This document shows, in pieces, positions 16,837 through 25,424 of a DNA stretch of 64,000 nucleotides (positions are counted from its first letter, which is position 1; each line of letters opens with the position of its first letter). The notes beneath the pieces were generated by a model, which was not told the DNA's origin, searched no databases, and saw only the letters and a program-made list of their open reading frames with translations. The stretch comes from an uncultured Ilumatobacter sp. (lineage in GTDB: Bacteria > Actinomycetota > Acidimicrobiia > Acidimicrobiales > Ilumatobacteraceae): positions 1-64,000 of the forward strand of contig CAJQPY010000021.1 in NCBI GenBank assembly GCA_905480335.1. Direction: 5' to 3'. The position numbers were made by a program, and so were the translations under genes.

Positions 16837-17871
16837 TCAGGCCTCTGCTGCGAGCAGTTCCAGCACGCGCTTGCTGCCCTCAATCGTCTCGCGTAGACCG
16901 TCGTACATTGATGCTCGATTGACAGCCGCGAGATTGCAGCTGACACCGTCGAGACCCAATGCCTGCAACTCGCGGATCTGATCAGCGCATTGTTCCGGTG
17001 TTCCGACGACCGCGAACTTGCGAGCAAGATTGGCATCGACGAGGTTAAGCATTTCTGGTGGGTCGTAGCGATTCAAGTCGAAGTACCAGCCGGTTGCGTC
17101 GTCAAGCGTGGCCACGATCCGACGACGACGTTCAGGATCGACGGGCGGGCCATGGTCACCAAGCACGTCGAGATAGTGAGCTGCGAATCGCTTGACACTG
17201 GCAATCGCCAACTCCTCATCGTCAGACACGCACAATGTGACGCGTGGCAAGATTTCGATCTCATCGACATCGCGTCCCACGCTCTGCGCACCCTCCGTGA
17301 GCCACCCGCGGTACCGACTCACGATCTCCGGTGTCAGATGGCGAGCGCCAACGAGCGCAACATCGGCTACTTCTCCGGCGAGTTTCATCACACCCGGACT
17401 ACGGGTACCGATAGCGATCGGAACCGGGTGGCCCGCCGGGCGGAGCAGGCGCGCCGCCTCAAGGCGCAGTGTTTCACCCTCAAACGTGATCTCGTCGCCG
17501 ACCAGCAAGCCTCGAATCGCCGCGATCGTTTCCCGTAACGTCTGAATTGGGCGCGAGGGGTCTATGCCAATTTCTTCCAGCCCGGCACCAACACCGATGC
17601 CACAAAATGAGCGTCCGTGCGACAGTTCCTGCAACGTTGCCAGCGCAGTCGCATGGACTGCAGCATGGCGGGTGTATGGGTTCGTCACCATCGAACCGAT
17701 GTGAATCCGCTCGGTGCGCGCTGCAATGAGTGCCTGAAGTTGATACGTATCAGGCCAGAGGGCGACGCATGAGATTCCCAACCGGTCGAAACCTGCGTGT
17801 TCGACCATGCACCCGAGGTCGACCGCTTCGACCGGAGACATACCCGGAGTGATTTCCGCCTCGAAGGTCAA
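16837..17871 (-). CDS. LLM-class flavin/F420-dependent oxidoreductase
   Basis: 344 residues with the luciferase-like TIM barrel: an N-terminal VEHAGFDRLGIS segment, HIGSMVTNPYTRH, SHGRSFCGIGVG and a C-terminal GTPEQCADQI. These are the signatures of actinobacterial methylene-H4MPT-reductase-like enzymes that use F420 or FMN. It ends next to the convergent amidohydrolase and starts 10 bp after the stop of the second amidohydrolase. It is therefore probably the last gene of the minus-strand operon that begins at the 21505 operator. The substrate is unknown. Confidence 0.85.
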   Translation of the reverse strand: MTFEAEITPGMSPVEAVDLGCMVEHAGFDRLGISCVALWPDTYQLQALIAARTERIHIGSMVTNPYTRHAAVHATALATLQELSHGRSFCGIGVGAGLEEIGIDPSRPIQTLRETIAAIRGLLVGDEITFEGETLRLEAARLLRPAGHPVPIAIGTRSPGVMKLAGEVADVALVGARHLTPEIVSRYRGWLTEGAQSVGRDVDEIEILPRVTLCVSDDEELAIASVKRFAAHYLDVLGDHGPPVDPERRRRIVATLDDATGWYFDLNRYDPPEMLNLVDANLARKFAVVGTPEQCADQIRELQALGLDGVSCNLAAVNRASMYDGLRETIEGSKRVLELLAAEA

Positions 17872-17881
17872 CGACCGCTCC

Positions 17882-19270
17882 TCACAAAAGTGGCCACTTC
17901 GCCTTATCGGGAAGGCCTGATCTGGCGGTGATCGCTTCGCCCGCCAACTGGCAACGGTTGTAGAAGGGACCTTCGTCTATCGTGGTCATCTGACCGTCTT
18001 CGACAACTTTCACGCCGTCGACGAAGACCGTATGCACGCCACGACCGTCGGCTGACCATACGAGTTGGTTGGCAACATTGAGTAGCGGTCGCCACTCGGG
18101 CCGATCCGTGTCGTGCAACACGATGTCGGCCCGCTTGCCCACCTCGAGTGACCCGATAATGTCCTCCATCTGCATAGTTTTTGCGCCGCCGAGTGTTGCC
18201 ATCTCGTACGCCATCTCGGCGGGGAACATCTGCGGATCCTGACGACCGTCCTTGAACAACCCCGCAACGAGATAGGTCGCCCGCATCAGATCGGAATAGT
18301 TTGACGCATTGTTCCCGTCGGTGCCGATGCTGACATTCAGTCCCATCTGCATCATCTCCGGCATTTTGCCCACCTGAGTGACCCCATAGCTGACTTTGAG
18401 TGCCGTGGTCGGGCAATGGGCAACCGAGACCCCTGCTTCAGCCATCACTGCGATTTCTTGATCGTCGACTTGAACGCAGTGGGTGATGGCGACATCATCG
18501 CGAAGGACCCCCAACTCGGCCAGATGAATCATGGGACGGTGGCCAAACTCGGCCACGAAGCCTTCAGGGTCAAGTTTAGCGGGCGACATGTGGAAGCTCA
18601 TGCCGGTTCCGTGGTCGTCGGCGAGCTCCCGCGCAGCTTTCCAAAGCGGGTCAGACGCAGTGGTATGGCCGACCAGTATCGACCATGTGCCCAAGCGACC
18701 ATCCGCAACGGAAGCGTGATCGGTCAACTGTTGGTGCAGCATTGAGATCGCTGCGTCCGTGTCCTGCTTGTACACGTCTGGCTCTGGTGGAAGGTCCCAC
18801 ACCCAACTGCCGACTCGCCCGCGGATACCTACCTCAACAAGACCGTCGATCACGTCGTCAAGGAACCGGATTGTGCCCGCTTCGAGGAACGTCGTTGTAC
18901 CTGACTTGAGCATCTCAACAGCAGCCAACTGTGCCGACAGCCGTTCCTCTGCCGCCGTGTAGACCGAATAGAGCGGGCACAACCACATGAATACGTTCTC
19001 TTCAAACGGTGTGTCATCAGGGACATAGCCACGAGTCAACGGTTCACCGGTGACATGAATATGCGTATTAATCATCCCTGGTGTCACCACGAAGCGGTCG
19101 CTGCCGACCGTATTCGTGGCGGTGTATTCGGCTTCAAGGTCGGTCTGCTTGCCAACAGCAACGATCTGATTCCCCCGGACCGCAACAGCACCGTGGCGGA
19201 TCACGTCGCGCGTTTCATTCATCGTGACAACATGGCTGCCGATGATGAGGGTGTCGATCTGTTTGGTCAT
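17882..19270 (-). CDS. Amidohydrolase, TrzN/AtzA-like, paralogue of the 15478 gene
   Basis: 462 residues. INTHIHVTG gives the H-x-H metal pair; further ligands are expected in FHMSPAK, ITHCVQV and the Asp of IGTDGNN. The last of these is the canonical deaminase/chlorohydrolase form, whereas the paralogue reads CDSENAG. It ends with GSLEVGKRADIVLHD. It lies between the O-methyltransferase (65 bp upstream) and the LLM gene. Probable role: hydrolysis of an amino, methylthio or similar group on a heterocyclic or cyclic amide substrate. Confidence 0.87.
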   Translation of the reverse strand: MTKQIDTLIIGSHVVTMNETRDVIRHGAVAVRGNQIVAVGKQTDLEAEYTATNTVGSDRFVVTPGMINTHIHVTGEPLTRGYVPDDTPFEENVFMWLCPLYSVYTAAEERLSAQLAAVEMLKSGTTTFLEAGTIRFLDDVIDGLVEVGIRGRVGSWVWDLPPEPDVYKQDTDAAISMLHQQLTDHASVADGRLGTWSILVGHTTASDPLWKAARELADDHGTGMSFHMSPAKLDPEGFVAEFGHRPMIHLAELGVLRDDVAITHCVQVDDQEIAVMAEAGVSVAHCPTTALKVSYGVTQVGKMPEMMQMGLNVSIGTDGNNASNYSDLMRATYLVAGLFKDGRQDPQMFPAEMAYEMATLGGAKTMQMEDIIGSLEVGKRADIVLHDTDRPEWRPLLNVANQLVWSADGRGVHTVFVDGVKVVEDGQMTTIDEGPFYNRCQLAGEAITARSGLPDKAKWPLL

Positions 19271-19334
19271 GTCGGTACTCCCGTGACGTGGCGGAGGTTA
19301 TGGCGGATCTTTTCGAGAAGGGAGAGGAGACTGA

Positions 19335-20414
19335 TCATCGCGGCGTGCTTGCTACGAAGCTCTGTTGGAATCCGATCGGCTCGACAAGGCGCAGATCGAT
19401 GAATCCGGCCGCACGGATCCACTCGGAGAACTGCTGATGCGTAAAGCAGAAACCCTTCTCGGTGCTCGCCATCATCGTGGTCCCCATGATCACGGCGTGC
19501 GGGTTGAACTTGCGTTCGATGTCGGTGAAGTAGTCGGCCAGGACCAACCTGCCGCCCCTCTTAAGTGCGGTGAACGCTCGCTCAATGAGATGCTGGGCAC
19601 CATCGACTCCCTCAGTTCGACAAATGTGTCCAAGCACGACGATGTCGTAAGCGCCGGGTTCTATGTCGATGCTGTGGAAGTCGCCGGGACGTAGCTCACA
19701 CCGGTCGGCGACACCATGTTCAACCGTCTTGGCTGCAGCAACGTCGATGACGCAGGGCAGATCGTTGATGACAGCAGTCCCATCCGGACAACCGTTGAGC
19801 ATTGCGATCGCCCAAGGCGCCCCCCCAGCTCCCAGATCAAGAATCTTTGGATCACGCATCGCTGAATACCGAATCTTCAGGTCGGCGCGGGTGGCACAGC
19901 GGAACATCGTCGTGAACGTTCCTTCAACCAACGGAACGTAAAACGCAGCTGCATCGTTTTCGATTGGAACAGCTGGTCGACCATGTCGGACTGTATCGGC
20001 AAGCTGCGTCCAGTTCTCGTGAGGGCCGGGCGCAACTGGGATGAGGTCGGCCATCGTCGCTGGGCCGTCCGACACGAGATAACGCTTGGCAGCATCATTG
20101 AGGTCGTACACGTCAGCGAATTGGTCAAGCAGTTCGAGTGCGACCACGCCGTCCAGCAGCGCCCGGACGTGGTCGACCGATGCACCGATGGCATCAGCGA
20201 CCTTCTCCACCGGCGAGGGGCCGAGTCGCTGCAGTGTGTCGAACACATCAAGTTCAAGCGCAGCGAGCAGTATGTAATAGCGACCCAGTCCTTCGATCGC
20301 GGCCCAGACTGGGGCCGCTGGTGGCGGCTTGTAATCGGTCCACGGCCGACCCTTGTGAGCCATGGTATGAGTTTTCTTCAGCTCCGGATACGGAGCGTCA
20401 CGAGGTTCGGACAT
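19335..20414 (-). CDS. SAM-dependent O-methyltransferase (family 2, dimerisation domain)
   Basis: 359 residues. The N-terminal winged-helix dimerisation domain (about 35-110) is followed by the methyltransferase fold with motif I ILDLGAGGAPWA, then NDLPCVID and GGRLVLADY. The layout matches hydroxyneurosporene or small-molecule O-methyltransferases. The start is 3 bp from the stop of the MDR gene, so they form one operon. In a degradative setting it might instead accept a methyl group or modify an intermediate; this is open. Confidence 0.83.
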   Translation of the reverse strand: MSEPRDAPYPELKKTHTMAHKGRPWTDYKPPPAAPVWAAIEGLGRYYILLAALELDVFDTLQRLGPSPVEKVADAIGASVDHVRALLDGVVALELLDQFADVYDLNDAAKRYLVSDGPATMADLIPVAPGPHENWTQLADTVRHGRPAVPIENDAAAFYVPLVEGTFTTMFRCATRADLKIRYSAMRDPKILDLGAGGAPWAIAMLNGCPDGTAVINDLPCVIDVAAAKTVEHGVADRCELRPGDFHSIDIEPGAYDIVVLGHICRTEGVDGAQHLIERAFTALKRGGRLVLADYFTDIERKFNPHAVIMGTTMMASTEKGFCFTHQQFSEWIRAAGFIDLRLVEPIGFQQSFVASTPR

Positions 20415-20417
20415 GGC

Positions 20418-21452
20418 TCAAGGCCTCAGGATGATCTTGCCGAAGAAGTCGCTCTGCATCATCTTGTCCTGTGCAGCGGCAGCGTCGGCCAGATCGAATG
20501 TGGAATCGATCGGGACCTCGAAGCTCCCCTCGCTGAACGTGTCCCAGACCGGGCCGAATTCTTCTGGTCGGTATGGGTCGGATCCGAGGATCTTGATCCC
20601 CGAGTGAAACACGTAACCGAGAGACGGAATCGTGGCCTCGTCACCCGATGAGTTGCCACAGTTGACAAGTCGTCCGTGAACACCCAATCCGAACAGCGAC
20701 GGTCCAAACAGTGCGGTGCCAACGTGGTCGAGAACCATGTTGACTCCCGTGCCAGATGTAGTCTCCCGCGCAAATCCCGCAACATCGACTTCCCGATTGT
20801 TGGCTACGTGATCAGCACCGAGCGTAAGCGCTCGCTCGCATTTCTCGTCGGTCCCAGCCGTAGCTAGCACGGTGGCACCAGCGTTCTTGGCGAGCTGGAT
20901 CGCAGCAGTCGAGACCCCCGAGCCAGCAGCGTGAATCATGACGGTCTCGCCTGCCTTGAGCCCTCCCACCGCAAACAATGCATGGGCGGCAGTGAGGTAC
21001 GCCGTGGGAAAGGTTGCCGCATGATCAAACGACATTTCGTCCGGAATCGCATAAACGTGCGACGCCGGAGCAAGGCACTTTTCAGCGTATCCGCCGTCCA
21101 CAGTGGCGCCGATCACGCCGAGTTCGCCGTACAGGTCGCCACGACCAGCCAACTTCGAGTCCTCGGCAACACCGGCCAGCGACGGGTCGACGACGACGCG
21201 GTCGCCCACCGACACACTGGTCACGGCATCACCGACCGCAGAGACAATTCCGGCAACGTCCATTCCGGCGATATGCGGAAACTGAAATCCCGGCATCTGG
21301 AACCAGCCGTTGCGTTGCACGAGGTCAAGCCGATTGAGCGAGGTGGCAGCCACGTCGACGACCACGTCAACGGCGCCGGGCTCGGGATCCGGAACGTCAA
21401 TGTACTGGAAGACCTCAGGGCCTCCGACCTCGGTGTACAGCATCGCTTTCAT
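20418..21452 (-). CDS. Zinc-type/quinone-oxidoreductase-like MDR dehydrogenase
   Basis: 344 residues from ATG 21452 (MKAMLYTEVGG), which has a GGAGAA ribosome site; upstream in-frame codons are ignored. The GroES-like half contains AGMDVAGIVSAVG and GDRVVVD. The Rossmann half has HAAGSGVSTAAIQLAKNAGA with the NAD(P)-binding glycines. The structural zinc cysteines of classical ADHs are absent, as in quinone oxidoreductases. It is the first gene of the minus-strand operon controlled from the operator at 21505-21523, divergent from a Rieske oxygenase. Confidence 0.87.
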   Translation of the reverse strand: MKAMLYTEVGGPEVFQYIDVPDPEPGAVDVVVDVAATSLNRLDLVQRNGWFQMPGFQFPHIAGMDVAGIVSAVGDAVTSVSVGDRVVVDPSLAGVAEDSKLAGRGDLYGELGVIGATVDGGYAEKCLAPASHVYAIPDEMSFDHAATFPTAYLTAAHALFAVGGLKAGETVMIHAAGSGVSTAAIQLAKNAGATVLATAGTDEKCERALTLGADHVANNREVDVAGFARETTSGTGVNMVLDHVGTALFGPSLFGLGVHGRLVNCGNSSGDEATIPSLGYVFHSGIKILGSDPYRPEEFGPVWDTFSEGSFEVPIDSTFDLADAAAAQDKMMQSDFFGKIILRP

Positions 21453-21504
21453 TGGTGTTCTCCGTGCCCATGTGATTTTTGCGTCAGTGCCTAGTGGCAT
21501 CTTA

Positions 21505-21523
21505 TGGTAAGACCATCAGACCA
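21505..21523. promoter_or_regulatory. Predicted GntR/FadR-type operator, site A
   Basis: TGGTAAGACCATCAGACCA fits the 19-bp pattern TGGTNNG-N5-CNNACCA shared by six sites in this window. It lies in the divergent promoter between the MDR operon (minus) and the Rieske leader/oxygenase (plus), so one site could control both directions. Confidence 0.75.
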
Positions 21524-21547
21524 TTACAGACGAAACGTAGGAGGAAC

Positions 21548-21589
21548 ATGTTCTTCATCGACATGGCGACGGACGACTCTGGCCGATGA
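21548..21589 (+). CDS. Short leader ORF (13 codons) coupled to the Rieske gene
   Basis: MFFIDMATDDSGR is preceded by GTAGGAGGAAC, the best ribosome site in this promoter region. Its TGA overlaps the ATG of the Rieske gene (ATGA). The Rieske ATG has no good ribosome site of its own, so ribosomes probably reach it by termination and reinitiation. The peptide has no run of rare or identical codons that would suggest attenuation. Confidence 0.5.
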   Translation: MFFIDMATDDSGR

Positions 21590-22575
21590 CTGCGAGCGAT
21601 CACCCGCTGGACCATTGTTGGTATGCCGTCGCAACAGCGGTTGCGATCACGGATCAGCCCTATCCGGTCGAAATTTGTGATGTCTCGTATGTCATTTGGC
21701 GCGGGTCAGACGGTGCACTGATTGCGGCAAGGGATCGATGTACGCACCGAGAAGCGAAACTGTCACTCGGAACCATCACCCACGGATGCCTTCGATGCCC
21801 GTATCACGGCTGGGTGTTCGGGGATGACGGCCGCTGCGTCGCCGTCCCCTCGTCGGGAGACAGCGCCACCATTGCACCCACCGCACATCTTGACACCCTG
21901 CAGGTCGCCGAACAGTATGGCCTGATCTGGTTCTCCCCCGGCGAACCGACACAGCCGATCCCGTCCCTTGACGTTGAATCGGACAGCACCTTCACGCGGC
22001 TCAACACAAACATGGAGATCTGGGACTGCTCGGTGACTCGCATGATTGACAATATGCTCGACGTCGCACATTTTCCCTACACCCATGCCGGCACCTTTGG
22101 CCGCGAGCAAGAACAAGCGGTCCCGAACTTCAGCCTCGAGCAACTCGACGACACCTTTTTTGGGTACAAATACAGCGTTGTTGTCAACAACGAAGGCGAG
22201 GCGAAAGCGATGTCTGGGGGCGGTGATGATGTCATCGGTTTGGACATGTCGACAGGATTTGCATTGCCGTACTCGGTTCGCAGCACGATGTCTTACGACA
22301 ACGGCATCGAACAGACGCTCTTCATGACAGCGTCTCCCATGAGCGCAGAACGGAGCTACTTCACGTTTGTGCTCTGGCGGAACGACGACGTCTCGACAAC
22401 TGGTCAGCAGATCGTTGACTTCGAGCGCGAGGTTGCACGGGAGGATCGCGAGATGCTTGAGCAACTCTCTGGTGAGCTGTCACTCAAGCGCGGCACGCTT
22501 GTCGACGTACAATCCGACAAAGCATCGCTCGAGTGGCGCCGCCGTTACAGCGCCATGGTCGATACGGCAATCTAA
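21586..22575 (+). CDS. Rieske non-haem iron oxygenase, VanA/pheophorbide-oxygenase-like
   Basis: 329 residues. The Rieske [2Fe-2S] ligands are Cys52-x-His54 and Cys71-x2-His74 (CPYHGW). The mononuclear iron histidines are probably His162 and His167 in DVAHFPYTH. Length and motif match the short single-component type that does O- or N-demethylation and similar reactions (VanA, dicamba monooxygenase). The start is fixed by the overlap with the leader ORF. It is closely related in layout to the Rieske at 36781. Control is expected through operator A. Confidence 0.88.
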   Translation: MTASDHPLDHCWYAVATAVAITDQPYPVEICDVSYVIWRGSDGALIAARDRCTHREAKLSLGTITHGCLRCPYHGWVFGDDGRCVAVPSSGDSATIAPTAHLDTLQVAEQYGLIWFSPGEPTQPIPSLDVESDSTFTRLNTNMEIWDCSVTRMIDNMLDVAHFPYTHAGTFGREQEQAVPNFSLEQLDDTFFGYKYSVVVNNEGEAKAMSGGGDDVIGLDMSTGFALPYSVRSTMSYDNGIEQTLFMTASPMSAERSYFTFVLWRNDDVSTTGQQIVDFEREVAREDREMLEQLSGELSLKRGTLVDVQSDKASLEWRRRYSAMVDTAI

Positions 22576-22578
22576 GCG

Positions 22579-23784
22579 CTACTCGCCGGCTGCAACTGCG
22601 TATCGATCAACTAGCCACGAATTGAACTGGGCAAGGACACCTTCCTGCCAGGAGTAGCGGCCACGCTGGGCGAATCTCGACTGCATCCCAAGCTGCGTTG
22701 CCACGTTGGTCGGCATGTCCTGGCGGTTGAACGTCGAAACGCCGGCGATTGCTGCCTCAAGTGATTCAGTGAAGTCGTGAAGCTCAATCGTCGACTCGGG
22801 GAAGATGTAGGCCATGCTGAGTGCATGGCTTGTCGGACCGGTGGGGTCGACGTAGAACCAGAACGCCGAGTCAGCTTGGAAGCCCATCAACAGCGACGGC
22901 GCTACTAGCGCGAAGATCACGCGCTGACGTTCCTCCATAGTCACTCCGGGTAGCGGTGGGAAGAGCGCTTTCATCGTCGGGTTAAATCCGCCATCGGGTT
23001 CCAACGTCTCACTGAAGCCAAACATTGCGACGTCGCCCGGCTCGTAGTCGGCATATGAAGCGCCGGAGGAGGGGGCAAAGTCATGGATGCCATGGTGAAG
23101 CCGGCTCTGGTGATACATCTCCATGAAGTTCTCGACCATGATCTTCCAGTTGAACGGGACGTCTGGGATCGTGACGGGATCGACGGTAACTAACGACTCG
23201 ACGCAGTAGTTCACGAGCACCTCGTCAAGCTTCGAGAGCTGCGGAGCGAGCGGTGCCGCAGCTGCATCGAAGTTGGTGAAGATAAACCCATTCCAAATCT
23301 CGACGGGCAGTCCAGGCAACCGCACCTCGGCCATGTCGAACCCTGGGGTCCTACCCATCTCCGGAGCACCGACCAGTTGTCCATCAAGGTCGTACACCCA
23401 GTAGTGGTACGGGCACCTGAACGTACGGCCTGCGCCTGACTGGAGTTCGGGTGGGCTTAGCATGTCCTCATCGGACCGGTCGACCGACGCGGTGATGCAC
23501 ATTGCCCGGTGCTGACACACCGCCGACATGACTCTGATGTTCCCATCGCTCGACCGGACGACAATGAGCGGCTCGCCGGCGCGCGTCACGGACAGATAAT
23601 CGCCGACGGCCGGGACCTGTTCCTGGCGGCCGACACAAAGCCACCCAGATCCGAACACTGCGTTCATCTCAAAGTCGTGGAACTGGGCATCGGAATACAC
23701 CACCGGTGGCAGACCGACCGCCGTCTCAAACGTTCCGCTCGACCTGCGCAGCGATTCAATCGACAATCCAAGTGGTATGACCAT
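22579..23784 (-). CDS. Rieske ring-hydroxylating oxygenase alpha subunit, choline/carnitine-monooxygenase-like
   Basis: 401 residues. The Rieske ligands are Cys90-x-His92 and Cys124-x2-His127 (CPYHYW). The iron site is ENFMEMYHQSRLH with His225 and His230. The 31-residue gap between the two Rieske pairs is longer than in the paralogue at 29413 (16 residues). ATG 23784 gives the same N-terminal length as that paralogue and lies inside operator B. No small beta subunit is encoded, as in alpha-only enzymes acting on quaternary amines. It ends 3 bp from the convergent Rieske at 21586. Confidence 0.87.
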   Translation of the reverse strand: MVIPLGLSIESLRRSSGTFETAVGLPPVVYSDAQFHDFEMNAVFGSGWLCVGRQEQVPAVGDYLSVTRAGEPLIVVRSSDGNIRVMSAVCQHRAMCITASVDRSDEDMLSPPELQSGAGRTFRCPYHYWVYDLDGQLVGAPEMGRTPGFDMAEVRLPGLPVEIWNGFIFTNFDAAAAPLAPQLSKLDEVLVNYCVESLVTVDPVTIPDVPFNWKIMVENFMEMYHQSRLHHGIHDFAPSSGASYADYEPGDVAMFGFSETLEPDGGFNPTMKALFPPLPGVTMEERQRVIFALVAPSLLMGFQADSAFWFYVDPTGPTSHALSMAYIFPESTIELHDFTESLEAAIAGVSTFNRQDMPTNVATQLGMQSRFAQRGRYSWQEGVLAQFNSWLVDRYAVAAGE

Positions 23785-23791
23785 CAGACCA
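23773..23791. promoter_or_regulatory. Predicted GntR/FadR-type operator, site B
   Basis: TGGTATGACCATCAGACCA differs from site A at one base. It lies between a divergent Rieske gene (minus, start 23784) and a VOC gene (plus, start 23831). It covers the Rieske start codon, so binding would block transcription initiation there directly. Confidence 0.75.
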
Positions 23792-23830
23792 AAGACTACT
23801 CTCGGAGTCCAACCCGCTCAAGGAGGCCCC

Positions 23831-24358
23831 ATGTCCTATCCCAACACCCTCGTCTTCGTCGACTTCCCGTCCGATGATGTCAACGCGGCTCGAGCCTTCT
23901 ATGCCGAAGTCTTCAACTGGGAGGTTGAGGACCGAATTGCTGACACGTTCGCGCGCATCGTCCCCGGACAGAACCAGAAGATCGATGACGGTTCACAAGG
24001 CCCGAGCGGCAACTTCCACATGGGCATCTCGAACGCCCGCGACATGCGACCGCGCCCCCCGGGCGCTCCGCAGGAACCAACCAACCTCAACCCCGGTGGC
24101 CGAACCGTTCGGCCCTGGATTCTTGTCAGCGACGACGACTCGTTCGAGCGCATCCTTGAGGCTGCGGTCCGTCTCGGCGGCACCGAATTGTGGCGCGATC
24201 ACTTCTGGACCGAGTTTGGTGGGGCCAACGCCTCGTTCATGGATCCATGGGGCAACCAGGTGATGCTGTGGGCTCATCTCGATGGCGTCGAGGTTGACGA
24301 TGACACTCATGAAGTCATCGGCGAGACCCCTCTTCCCGACGGTTGGACAATCGAATAA
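23831..24358 (+). CDS. VOC-superfamily (glyoxalase/bleomycin-resistance-like) protein
   Basis: 175 residues from ATG 23831 with an AAGGAGG ribosome site. The first half has FVDFPSDDVNAARAFYAEVFNW, the canonical VOC start. The second beta-alpha-beta-beta-beta unit ends FMDPWGNQVMLW with the metal-binding Glu replaced. The C-terminus is extended by about 30 acidic residues. It is paired divergently with a Rieske gene under operator B. It could be an isomerase or dioxygenase acting on the Rieske product; this is inference. Confidence 0.78.
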   Translation: MSYPNTLVFVDFPSDDVNAARAFYAEVFNWEVEDRIADTFARIVPGQNQKIDDGSQGPSGNFHMGISNARDMRPRPPGAPQEPTNLNPGGRTVRPWILVSDDDSFERILEAAVRLGGTELWRDHFWTEFGGANASFMDPWGNQVMLWAHLDGVEVDDDTHEVIGETPLPDGWTIE

Positions 24359-24412
24359 CGAACTGCGGCGAACCCATCCACTAGTCCGACGAGCACGAGC
24401 AGCACCGCATTC

Positions 24413-24435
24413 CATGAATGCCATTTACATTCATG
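24413..24435. repeat. Inverted repeat between convergent genes
   Basis: CATGAATG and CATTCATG form a perfect 8-bp stem with a 7-base loop. It lies between the ends of the VOC gene (plus) and the permease gene (minus). It may act as a weak shared transcription end; there is no T-run on either side. Confidence 0.3.
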
Positions 24436-24486
24436 CGCTACACGGTGGGCTCGGCCGAATTATGTTCGTGACTGACCGTGGAATCG

Positions 24487-25422
24487 CTACTTGAGACCAC
24501 GTACGAAGGGTTGCGCAAGTGCCGCCGGTGGACGCACTCGGTGTGCGAACACGGCCATGCCGGCCAATGTGACGATAAAGGGCAGCGATTGCAGCAGCTC
24601 GCTGTTGACCTCGTAGCCGAGGCCCTGCACGGATAGCCGGAACGACAGGGCGCCGGCGAAAATCACGCACCCGGCGATAGTTCCACGCAGGGTCCATCCT
24701 CCGAAGATCACGGCGGCGATTGCGATGAAACCTCGCCCACCGACCACCGAGTCTTCGAATAGACCGATTTGGCCGAAGATGAGAAACCACCCACCGAGAC
24801 CGGATGTGAGACCCGCGTAGTAGATGCTCTGCCGGCGGCGGCGGTTGACATCGATACCCGATACGTCGGCTGATTGCGGATTCTCGCCAACTGAACGGAG
24901 CTCGAGACCCCACCGGGTTCGGTAGAGAACCCACCAGGTGAACGGAACAAGAAGATATAGAAGATAGAACGGCCACCGTTGACCGAACAACGCCTGGCCG
25001 AGCAGCGGGATGTCGCTGAGCACCGGGACCTCCCACCGACTCGCGAGTTCTGTGTCCGGCTCTAGTTCGTTGTCAAGGAAGCCGGCGAGACCGAACACCA
25101 AGATGTTGAGGGTCAGACCAACGACAAACTGATCTGCACTAAGCCGATGGCTCATCTCAGCCTGCACTCCTGCAACAATCACTCCGCCCAGCACTCCGGC
25201 GGCCATCGCAGCGATCGTCGACCCCGTCAGGTGGTAGCCGACTGCGCTGGTGAACGCACCGCCGAGCAACATACCTTCAACCGAGATGTTGATGGTCCCG
25301 GCGCGCTCCGCTACGAGCTCACCGGATGCGGCGAACGCAAGGAACCCGGCAAACAGGGCGCCGTTGATGTAGGTCGACTCACTCGTGAAGATGTCGATGA
25401 CTGCCTCGAAGAATCCTGACAT
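24487..25422 (-). CDS. BMP-type ABC importer, permease 2 (YufQ/NupQ-like)
   Basis: 311 residues from ATG 25422, with about 8-10 hydrophobic segments. AERAGTINISVEGMLLGGAF and GENPQSADVSGIDVNRRR are the signatures of BPD_transp_2 permeases that work with BMP (PnrA/Med) lipoproteins. These systems import nucleosides and other small polar molecules. It starts 2 bp after the first permease stops, so it is the last gene of the importer operon. The open frame extends upstream of 25422, but that part overlaps the first permease. Confidence 0.88.
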   Translation of the reverse strand: MSGFFEAVIDIFTSESTYINGALFAGFLAFAASGELVAERAGTINISVEGMLLGGAFTSAVGYHLTGSTIAAMAAGVLGGVIVAGVQAEMSHRLSADQFVVGLTLNILVFGLAGFLDNELEPDTELASRWEVPVLSDIPLLGQALFGQRWPFYLLYLLVPFTWWVLYRTRWGLELRSVGENPQSADVSGIDVNRRRRQSIYYAGLTSGLGGWFLIFGQIGLFEDSVVGGRGFIAIAAVIFGGWTLRGTIAGCVIFAGALSFRLSVQGLGYEVNSELLQSLPFIVTLAGMAVFAHRVRPPAALAQPFVRGLK

Positions 25423-25424
25423 CG

